A model generated the notes under the pieces. That model saw only the letters and a list, made by a program, of their open reading frames with translations, searched no databases and had not been told where the DNA came from. Shown piece by piece: positions 55,956-64,000 of a DNA stretch of 64,000 nucleotides. Position numbers and translations under genes: made by a program. This DNA comes from Sparassis latifolia (Eukaryota; Basidiomycota; Agaricomycetes; Polyporales; Sparassidaceae), in the NCBI GenBank assembly GCA_018466975.1, contig CM031558.1, forward strand, positions 1,240,001 through 1,304,000. The letters run 5' to 3'. The stretch's first letter is position 1. Each line of letters starts with the position of its first letter.

Positions 55956-57344
55956 ATGCCTGCCCGCTATGCTCCTCTGCCTAACCCCCGCTCGGGCCCG
56001 GACGCAGAGCGCGAGATGGACGACGCATTCGACGACGACGAGCATCACACCGAGTCCACTCCCCTGACACATGGCTACCCCGCGTCGCAGTCGCTCACAG
56101 AACACACTGCTCCTGCGCTCCTCGCGATCCCTGGAACATATGACTTCGAGCGCGATCGCGATTACGACTATCCGCCACCAGGATCACCGCCACACTCGTC
56201 CATCTTCGCCCTCCCGAACGACTTCGGCAACTCCAACGGCCGCCTGCCGTCATCGCCTGTGCGGCCCAATGCAAGCAGGCCTTCGTTCTTTAGAAGAGCT
56301 GTAGGTGTGCTACTCCCGCAACACTACTCTAGGATACCTACCGAGCCGAGCCACCCGGCGCCACGAGGGGGCGGCACCGAGAATGACGGGGTGTTCGCTA
56401 ATGTGATGGCCAAGCCTGGCAGAGCGGTGCCAGTGACGAACGAAAGTGGAGAGGTGTTCCTCGTTCCCGAGGAAGCGCAGAAGGAGACACCACCCGTAAG
56501 CGTTGCTGTGTTGTTATTTCCTACCTCAAGACTCACCGATCGCCCTCTGCGTTGCAGACATACGTCGAGGCGCAAGCTGACGCGGTCCCTCCCTACTGGG
56601 AGACGACTGTCCATGCGCCTATCGGCCTCGACCCCGGTGCATACATGATCGTCGATGACCTGCCCACAGGCTCCGTCATTTTCTTCGTGGCGACCATGTT
56701 CATCTCTTACTTCTTCCAGTTCGTGGGGTTCATCCTCACGTATCTCCTGCACACGAGCCATGCGGCGAAGTACGGTTCCCGCGCGGGACTCGGCCTGACG
56801 CTCATTCAGTATGGGTTCTACTCGCGAAGCACGTCGAACGACGAGGGCATGACGGGGCAGGACCTGATGTATTGGAACGAGACGGCAGGGATGCCTATGT
56901 CCGTCGTGCGCCCAACCGCGGACTCGCCGTGGATAATGCCATCGAACGGCACATACATGAATCTGTCCCCTGATGCCTTTGGCATCACATCGCGTGATTG
57001 GCTGTCACTCCTCTTGATGACACTTGGTATGCATCCTGCGTCTTTCTATACCTGCTCAAGCTGACAATCACATCTCAGGGTGGTTCCTGCTTTTGTGGTC
57101 CCTCATCGGGTTCTACCGCGTCAAGCGGTGGGAGTCCTCCATCCGTGCGTCTGCCAATGCTGCACCGATCTCTCCGGAACAGATGCAGCGCGATGCAGAG
57201 GTCCGCCGCAACCTCGAGCGCGTATTCGGATTGGTGGACCAGGGCGCGAGCGCGAGCGAGAACGAGAACGTCCTGCGACGGGAGCAGATATCAGAAGCCG
57301 ACCTGAGGTTACGGAGGGATCTGCAGGCGGCGGGCTTGATATGA
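55956..57344 (+). CDS. Bsd2/Ndfip-type PPxY membrane adaptor of Nedd4-family ubiquitin ligases
   Basis: Yeast Bsd2 and human Ndfip1/2 recruit Rsp5/Nedd4 E3 ligases to sort metal transporters and other membrane proteins. Three exons (55956-56495, 56558-57026, 57079-57344) encode 424 residues. A long acidic, Pro-rich cytosolic N-terminus carries TPPTYVEAQADAVPPYWETT, which gives two PPxY motifs across the first splice junction. Three hydrophobic segments follow, as expected for the family: GSVIFFVATMFISYFFQFVG, FILTYLLHTSHAAKYGSRAG (with GLGLTLIQYGFY), and WLSLLLMTLGWFLLLWSLIG before FYRVKRWE. The C-terminal tail is hydrophilic and ends QAAGLI. The N-terminal extension is longer than in yeast Bsd2 (321 residues). 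The start at 55956 is the first ATG followed by a typical soluble N-terminus. Confidence 0.9.
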
Positions 57345-57785
57345 TCTGTGACGCCCTGAATATCCCAGGCTGCTCGCGCATGTCGCGGCTCGTCGTCGAC
57401 CGTGTGTGTACCACTGGCCACTTGTTTATTGCATATGCGTATGTTGCAGTACTTTATCCTGGCTTCACTCGTTTGGGACTAGATTGCATTCCCTTCAAGC
57501 CGTGTCTCTTCGCGAGATCCTTGTTGTAAAATTCAATGTGCTCACCAATATTGTAATTACATGGCGTTTCTGCTTGTGCACAGCGTACTATTATCGCGAA
57601 GGTAGCTAGATCCGATCTGTACAGAAGCGCCGGTCCGCATGATTGCAACTTCAGAGTTGCAGTCATGACCGTGACTGCGTGAACATGTCTCTCTTTGTTC
57701 TCACTGCTAAGGCTCTTGCATCCTATAATGTCTGACATCTAGGTTGATATCCTTGCATATCTCTTCCATCCCTTTGCTTGCACCG
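57345..57785. other. Intergenic, 440 bp
   Basis: Between the adaptor gene and HEN1, both on the plus strand. No gene, RNA or repeat recognised. Confidence 0.6.
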
Positions 57786-59524
57786 ATGTCGGAACAGGCG
57801 AAACCTGCTGCTAACCTTGCTGCTATCGTAGAACAAGGGTCACCGGCTGCAATCGAAATCTCAAATGTACGGTTAGAGCAAGCGCCACCTACTGCTGTCC
57901 AGCTCGAAGTGACGTTCGATCCGCGGCTGTACCTCCAGCGCCGGATATGGATACTCAGCGTCCTCCGACGCGAGAAAGTGACTGAAGTGAGTGTAGCTGT
58001 ACATGGGTGAAGCCCGACGATGAGATCCGATCACACGCAGGTTCTCGACGTGGGGTGCGGGAGTGGCGAGCTCCTCTCCTGTCTGTGCAATCCCGCGCCG
58101 TGGCTGCGGCCGAAGCCGATCTCCAACGTGGCGGTGGCTCCTGACGTTCACCCTGACGAGATTCTGCACGTAGCGAAGATTCACGGAGTCGATATTGCGC
58201 CGGACAGTCTCAAGGACGCTATATCGATGACGTCTCCGCCTCCGCCCATTGTCCTATCCTCATGGGAGCCCATGCCGCGTTGGGAGCCCCTTGAGGCCAA
58301 GATCTGGAGGGGCGGGGTGCAGGCGTTCAATCCCGAGTTTGTCGGCGTGGAATGCATCGTTGCCACAGAAGTGTACGTGCCTTCGCGTACTTTTGCTACG
58401 CTTCTTGCTCATTATTCGCTTCCATATGCGTGCACGTGGCCAGTATCGAACACCTCCAGGAAGACGTGATGCAGGACTTCGCACCGATCGTCCTCGGGGG
58501 GTACCACCCGCGCCTGCTGCTCCTCACGACGCCGTCGTACACCTATAATGCACGATTCTGCTCGCCAGATACGCCGGAGAGTGAGCGTGGAGGATACCCA
58601 GATCCAACGGGGAGAACCGCACGTGTCTTCCGGCATGACGACCACAAGTTCGAATGGACAGTAGAAGAATTCACCAGTTGGTGTCAGAGTGTTGCGGACG
58701 AGTGGAGGTACGAAGTTCACGTTAGTGGGGTTGGAAGGGCGGACGAGGTGGACGAATGGGACAGGGACGACGTGCTTGGCTATGCGAGCCAAGTCGCGCA
58801 GTTCACGAGGCGCGAGGGAAAGGGACACGCCCATGCGCGGTCCTTGAAGTGCAGCGCCGCTCTTGAGAAGGCCAAGGCAAGGGAGGACCACGACTTGCTA
58901 GTGACCCATCATCATCTCGCGCACGACAAAGCCGGCCAACTCGTGCCCCTCCCCGAAATTGGCGAGCTAGTGAAGGCCAGGATGAGCAATTATAGAGAGT
59001 CTGCCATGACGGCGGGTGAGCTGTGGCGCGAGAATGACATAGCAATTTCATGCGGAGGCCAGTTTGAGCTCCTCATTGAGTCCGTGCAGAACTGCGAGGG
59101 CTTGGACCTGAGTGAAGTACCCTCTCAGACGTTGGAAGACTGGGTCGTCCGACGGGAGGGTGCGAGGGAGCCGAACGGTCTTTGGTCTATACAACGGAAC
59201 GATAAAAAGGACAGTAGCTCTTGTGCCTCCGACCTGGAAGATTCTCTGACAGATACTCACTCGGAATCTGACCATGAGGTGAATCAGTCAACGAAGAATA
59301 TTGAAAACGCGACGAATAACTCGGAACACGATCACTTGGACCAAAAAGAGGATGGAGGGGCGGTGGAAGAGACGCAGGAGGACGAGCAAGGTAGATGGTC
59401 TGTTGGGTCAAATATTAGCTGGGAGAATTTAGACGGATGGAAGGGGGTGGCAGAGCAAGAGAATCGGTTTGTGTCATGGAGTGACCCGATCTGTAGTGAC
59501 TGGTGTCCAACGCCCTCTCCATAA
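57786..59524 (+). CDS. HEN1: Small RNA 2'-O-methyltransferase HEN1 homologue
   Basis: HEN1 enzymes methylate the 2'-hydroxyl of the 3'-terminal nucleotide of small RNAs and protect them from tailing and decay. Three exons (57786-57986, 58041-58372, 58444-59524) encode 537 residues. The AdoMet-binding motif is VLDVGCGSGELLSCL. The HEN1-specific metal site is complete: the E-x-x-E-H of ATEVIEHL, formed across the second splice junction, and the downstream FRHDDHKFEW. LLLLTTPSYTYNARFCSP lies between them. The leading helix FDPRLYLQRRIWILSVLRRE is also typical. Plant double-stranded-RNA-binding domains are absent, as in animal and fungal forms. A C-terminal extension of about 150 acidic, Asn/Ser-rich residues ends SWSDPICSDWCPTPSP. 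It implies an active RNA-silencing pathway in this fungus. Confidence 0.92.
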
Positions 59525-59692
59525 TTACCACATTGTTATGGTCATAGACACTTTGAACACCAAGTCCATGCGATAGTATAATATGAACGGATATATTACA
59601 AGGCATGACTGGCAGTGGCAGGTCAGTGCAAGAAAACAGAACATAGACTCGCAACATACTGAATGCAAAACGAAGGCGCTCTCAACCGACTG

Positions 59693-60025
59693 CTATTGCA
59701 TCTCACTCATGCAACAACGCCTTTCGTGGTCCTGCATCGTACACAGAGCTGAGTTTCGCGTCAACGTCAACATAGACACAAAATGCTCACTCTCCAGGGG
59801 GTGTACTTGAGCAAGGTACGCTATCATCCACATGAGATAGCAACAGGTCAACGCGAGCATACAACACGTCCGGATTAACCTGGGCAACATCAGTCTGTCG
59901 GTCGTTAGAGGATGAGCAAAGACGCCTGACGTCTGGTTTGGTCCTTTTCGTGTGAAGAACCAGGAACATGCCATCAGAATGAGAACAAGTACAAGGACTG
60001 CTAGAGTAGGGAGTGACGAAGACAT
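59693..60025 (-). CDS. V-type ATPase subunit e (Vma9-like)
   Basis: This small hydrophobic subunit of the membrane (V0) sector supports assembly of the proton pump of vacuole and endosomes. Three exons (60025-59931, 59879-59791, 59748-59693) give 79 residues, close to the family norm. The first helix is TLAVLVLVLILMACSWFFT. The conserved KGPNQT spans the first junction to give NQTLIRTCCMLALTCCYLMW plus MIAYLAQVHPLE, a near-diagnostic second helix. The first intron (59930-59880) has a CTAAC branch site and no stop, so an unspliced reading also stays open and would insert 17 residues. The last short exon (TLCTMQDHERRCCMSEMQ) is less certain and the second intron is chosen by phase. It is transcribed toward HEN1 (convergent). 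Confidence 0.85.
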   Translation of the reverse strand: MSSSLPTLAVLVLVLILMACSWFFTRKGPNQTSGVFAHPLTTDRLMLPRLIRTCCMLALTCCYLMWMIAYLAQVHPLESEHFVSMLTLTRNSALCTMQDHERRCCMSEMQ

Positions 60026-61105
60026 GGCTTGCTAGAGGTGTATTGTGCTTCCACTCTTGCTCGAAGGGAACTTAGGCGCCGGTCCCGCTCGAGTACGTAA
60101 GCTTCCCACATTTAGCAGGCGTTGAAGTCGCTGACTGGATCAACTCGACTAAGTAGTTGACAACTTTTGTTCAGTTGCTGGAGGTGAGCAATACAAAACG
60201 CATTTGCAGATAATACTCAGCACACTACTTTTTGCACAGAGGAAACATGCCTGTGTGACAGTGTCAGGTAGGTGATGCTGCTTTTCAAATGTCCAAGAAC
60301 GCTAAGGTATGTTCATGCAGTTTGTCCGAGTTGTGTATGTGGTGACCGCATTTTCGTCGTTGTTCCAAAGCCAATGAATTATTGCGACCTATTTTCTTGG
60401 ACTCTCGGAGGATATCGATGGTAAGCGTCGTCGAGCTTGAGCGGAATGGCGTCTTTGGTATTTTCAGATCCCACGGTCTGCTAACAATTCCGCAGCGAAT
60501 CGAATAGGCTCAGAGAGCACGGCGACACGACAGTTGTTGCAAACTATAATTTTACTAGTATGGATTAGGGAGACATCTGCCAAAATATAAGATTCGTCAT
60601 TTTGCAGTGCATACTAGGGAAAGTCGCGCGGTGATTGGCGGGCCACTGTATGATACGATGTGCGTTATTTATTTCGTTGCTATCCTTCACTCAGCGCTCC
60701 AGTGACCCCGTGCGACAATTGTCAGAACGCCGTGACGCCATTGGAAGACTCATCTGGTGTCTCTCCTCAAGAGACGCCATCAACACAGACACAACACAAA
60801 CCTGCGGTGTCCCTTGTCGCCCGGCCTGCTACGTCTGAGTGGCGTATGAGGATTTCCCCCATCCGATTTTTGTGAAGGCACTTGAACAAGAAATTCAGGA
60901 AACAACATTGTACCTTGCAAGATCATCGTCCTTGGTCTCTACAGAGTCTGCCATCAGAACCAGAATTCGTTTAGGGAGTGGTTCGACCTCCATGGTTCGA
61001 TGAGCTTCACTATTTGTTCCAGTTTTCCCAGCACTCTCTATGTTATCTCGGTGCTGGCCTCGCACACTTATAACAAATCCTTCCCGTGTTTTGTGAACCA
61101 CAATC
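60026..61105. other. Intergenic, divergent promoters of V-ATPase e and CYP51
   Basis: About 1.1 kb between two divergent starts. A short frame at 60660-60875 with a CDNC motif and Thr/Gln-rich text was considered and not accepted. No sterol-response element could be named with confidence. Confidence 0.5.
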
Positions 61106-63111
61106 ATGTTGCTCGACGCGCTCTTTATCGAATATCGAAGCTACATTCCTCTGATAGCCCTGATAACTTTCCCATCCATCATTGTTTTACTCAACGTCGT
61201 TTGTCAGCTCGTAGGTGCAAATTTTAGAACCAAGAGTCCCTGCGCTGAAAGTGTCACGGCCAATATTTGCAGTTACCAGCCGATCGGACACTCCCGCCTC
61301 TGGTCTTTCACTGGATCCCCCTCTTGGGTTCATCAGCTGCGTACGGTCGGGACCCTGTCAGGTTTTTACAGGATTGCCAGGAAAAGGTTTGCATCCTGCT
61401 CTTGAGCAGTCGTCATGCACTTATTTTGCGCTCAGTACGGCAATGTTTTCACGTTCATCTTACTCGGTAGACGTGTTACCGTTACGCTTGGTTCGAAGGG
61501 GAATGATTTTGTGCTTGGCGGGAAACACACGATCCTAGCCGCAGAAGATGTATACGCGGTTCGTACATCTTTTCATGTGTTCTGCGTGTTCTGCGTCATT
61601 GATGCAGCGTAATAGCCTTTGACCAAGCCCGTGTTTGGCGAAGGCGTCGTTCATGACTGTCCCAATGAGCTGCTCATGGAGCAGAAGAAATTCGTCAAGT
61701 ACTCTCTTACAATAGACAACTTCCGTTCTTATGTCGGCATGGTGGAGGACGAAGTTTTGGAGTTCATGCGTAGCGATCCAGAGTTCCGCATATTCCAGAA
61801 GACCGACAACAAGGAGTGGGGGTCGTTCAACCTGCTCAAGGTTCTAAGCGAGATTACCATCCTGACTGCTTCGAGGACGCTGCAGGGTAAAGAGATCCGG
61901 GAAAATATGGACAAGGGCTTCGCGCAGTTATTCCATGACCTTGACAACGGCTTCACACCGCTGCATTTCATATTTCAGAATTTGCCTCTGCCCAGTTATT
62001 GGAAGAGAGATGCTGCCAATGCCAAGATGACTAAATTTTACCAGCAGATCTTGCAAAACCGCAGAGTCACTGGTGAAGATGTGCGCATAATGTCCTCTTA
62101 TAAGGATTCAAGATAGTCTGCTGACATAGCTTGGAATAGCCTGAGGATGTGATGTCTTCTCTTGCAAAGGAGAGCTATCGTGATGGCCGTCCCCTTGAGG
62201 ACTATGAAATCGCACATATCATGATCGCCCTGCTGATGGCTGGTCAGCACACCAGCTCTTCCTCAAGTGCATGGACCCTCCTACGACTGGCTGACAATCC
62301 CGATGTTGCGTAAGTTCTTAGCTAACTCCATCTATTTGTTCACGTCTCATGACCGATGCAATTGACAGCCAAAAACTTTATCAAGAACAAGTGGACCACT
62401 TCTCCGCCCCCGACAGACGTCTCCGCGACATGACTTACGACGAGATGCGCAGCTTGCCAATCTTAGACGCCGTCATCCGTGAGACCCTTCGTCTACATCC
62501 TCCCATCCACAGTATCTTCCGTATGGTCCGCAGTGCCCTCCCCATGCCGCCGTTGCTGCACCTTCGGAAGATTCTGTGTACGTCGTCCCCAAAGGCGACA
62601 TTGTTCTGGCCTCACCCGCAGTCAGCCAAGTCGACCCTACATTGTGGAAGGATGGGGTGAAGTGGGAACCATCACGGTGGCTCGATGTGGATGGCTTTGC
62701 GGTACGTGCGCAAAAGAGCTACGATGACGAGGCCAAAGTGGATTTCGGCTTTGGACTCGTCAGCAGGGGTACGGAAAGTCCGTACTTGCCCTTCGGTGCT
62801 GGTCGCCATAGGTGTATCGGAGAGCAGGTGTGCCTCCGTCGAAACCAGAGTACTTTCCTTCATTCTCACAGGATCCCTTCCCAGTTTGCTTATCTTCAGG
62901 TCGGAGCTATTATCACGACGTTCATTCGCAACATAGAATTCCGGCTGGAGGAACCATTTCCCAAGTCTGATTACACCGTATGTTAGACTTGGATGTATGC
63001 AGGACCTCTGCTAACTGCATCCATGTTGTACAGTCGATGATGGTCCAGCCGTTTCCTTGCCATATTGCTTATCGCCGGAGGAACCTTGGCTCGGCGTCCA
63101 CGCAATGTTGA
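61106..63111 (+). pseudogene. ERG11: CYP51 sterol 14-alpha-demethylase, one apparent frameshift
   Basis: This cytochrome P450 removes the 14-alpha-methyl group of lanosterol-type sterols in ergosterol synthesis and is ER-anchored by the N-terminal helix YIPLIALITFPSIIVLLNVV. Exons are 61106-61210, 61273-61386, 61436-61558, 61616-62080, 62140-62309, 62369-62827, 62885-62977 and 63034-63111. CYP51 signatures: FGEGVVHDCPNELLMEQKKF, the I-helix IALLMAGQHTSSSSSAW, the ExxR motif VIRETLRLHPPIHSIFR, and the haem loop LPFGAGRHRCIGEQ. Between ALPMPP and AAPSEDSVYVVPKG (near 62560) the frame changes by one missing base. No intron fits. If real, the protein would lack the haem loop. If it is a sequencing error the gene is otherwise complete. 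The normally basic residue after FR in the K-helix region (FRKV) is Met here. A second CYP51 elsewhere in the genome would be expected if this copy is dead. Confidence 0.85.
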
Positions 63112-64000
63112 GGTGTCAAGCCATGACTCCAGTTTTTTTTTTCCTTTTTCCTTTCTACGGCCGTGAATAAGTACATTGACTACCCATCACGCATTCCAAC
63201 AAGATGCTCCAGTGGCGACGATCCAGGTATATGGCTACCGAAACAGCACCTCTCAGGCTTGTCCTGACCCCGGGTTGGGTTGATAAGTCCCTGGCACATT
63301 CACCATCGGTCACTTGCCTATCTAAAATTCCAAAAAAATAGCAGTCCTCTATCATACTCTGGAAAACGTAACGAATCGGGCTTCAAAACCGAATATAAAA
63401 TATGTTCACGGCCATTTTTTAATTGGCCCTCCTTTCCTACTTCACACCGAATTTTGGCAGTTATGCGTTCAACTGTGGGGTGTGCTCACGAACGTAGCCA
63501 GTATTGTGGCCCCAAATCCTGCAGATATAAATAATGTACGAATCGCTACGTTGTGTATCTCACAAGTACTGCGAGTCATGCCGCTCTGATGTCTAAACTT
63601 TTTAAACTGAGACGTACGCCATGGCGAATCGTTTCCAGGGTTTCCGCTTTTAGCAGGTGTTTAAGAACGATGAGATGGTGGCGGTATAAAGCTGGGAGTA
63701 TCTTCACAAGCACAACCTCGTATATCTTCAGTCCAATTCAAGGCACATGAAGCACGATGCATTGGAATCTACGTCTCGACGGAACCTTCGGAGTTTGATT
63801 GCCTACTCGGACGTATTTGGGCTTTTCAGACGTCGCCGGTTATTAGAGCATGACATAAACATGCATGAGAAGAGCCATGGAAATAAACGGAGGCATAGAT
63901 ATCAATAAGTCTGAAGAGTGGAGCGATGGAGAAAATGCCATCGTGCATCGTAGTGAATAACCCACGCACCGAGTGGACATCAGGCCGACATAACACCCGA
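63112..64000. other. 3' flank of CYP51, no further gene recognised
   Basis: A pyrimidine-rich run (63131-63155) follows the CYP51 stop closely. The short plus-strand frames at 63280-63750 have no domain. The last 200 bp show nothing that can be supported. Confidence 0.5.

Noticed and set aside
60660..60875. Short frame with a CDNC motif that might suggest a zinc-cluster regulator
   Set aside because: Only one CxxC is present, without the six-cysteine Zn2Cys6 pattern, and the rest is low-complexity.
62081..62139. Stop codon after YKDSR in CYP51 as a second inactivating lesion
   Set aside because: A GTGCGC donor at 62081 and a TAG acceptor at 62139 remove it in phase, joining RRVTGED to PEDVMSSL, so it is intronic.
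1..64000. CRISPR array, bacterial operon or prophage structure
   Set aside because: Spliced genes, fungal families and eukaryotic transposons show this is fungal nuclear DNA; no regularly spaced repeat array with unique spacers is present.
1..64000. tRNA or rRNA genes
   Set aside because: I looked for the tRNA T-loop and anticodon-stem pattern and for rRNA blocks by eye and found none convincing; a covariance-model scan would be needed to exclude them.

Overview
This window looks like a stretch of nuclear genome from a basidiomycete fungus of the Agaricomycetes, possibly a wood-rot polypore type, although the species cannot be read from the sequence. The evidence is many 48-62 nt GT-AG introns, agaricomycete-specific families (FunK1 kinase, F-box/leucine-rich proteins, KDZ and Tnp2 transposases, seven-helix DUF6534-type membrane proteins), a fungal lanosterol demethylase and a PPxY protein of the Bsd2/Ndfip type. 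There is one assembly gap of 100 N (about 16720-16819).

The window falls into two parts. Positions 1 to about 34.4 kb are repeat-rich and mostly hold broken genes. From left to right these are: an F-box/LRR relic (0.7-2.0 kb), a FunK1 kinase fragment (2.3-3.2 kb), a WD40 relic (3.9-5.0 kb), a relic of a 2-oxoglutarate dioxygenase-like protein of the type I associate with fungal TET/JBP genes (8.5-9.1 kb), a short-repeat array (10.35 kb), a 390 bp non-autonomous element with perfect 16 bp terminal inverted repeats (12.95-13.34 kb), a frameshifted Tnp2 transposase (14.7-16.7 kb), three further small TIR elements (17.2, 19.4 and 34.1 kb), ATGCAT-rich satellite-like DNA (20.6-21.3 kb), a 3.7 kb CxC2-KDZ transposase gene on the minus strand (21.4-25.1 kb), a 165 bp inverted repeat pair whose arms differ only by transitions, and three lineage-specific proteins that commonly accompany such elements (27.6-33.0 kb). 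Several breaks are TGA stops or transitions of the kind that deamination of methylated CpG would leave, which suggests a silenced, methylated transposon block.

From about 34.7 kb to the end the genes are mostly intact and densely packed: a membrane-anchored A1 aspartic protease, a duplicated pair of NADPH-dependent reductases with identical exon lengths (38.3-39.5 and 46.5-47.7 kb) flanking a seven-helix membrane protein, ribosomal protein P0, a pentatricopeptide-like mitochondrial protein, a C3HC zinc-finger protein (NIPA/Rsm1 type), a Bsd2/Ndfip-type membrane adaptor, the small-RNA methyltransferase HEN1, V-ATPase subunit e and a CYP51 sterol demethylase carrying an apparent one-base frameshift. 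Exon joins are given where the reading frame, splice sites and family pattern agree.

The most useful leads are the apparent co-occurrence of KDZ transposase, a putative TET/JBP-like relic and CpG-biased decay in one block, the set of small TIR elements, the reductase segmental duplication, and the CYP51 frameshift.
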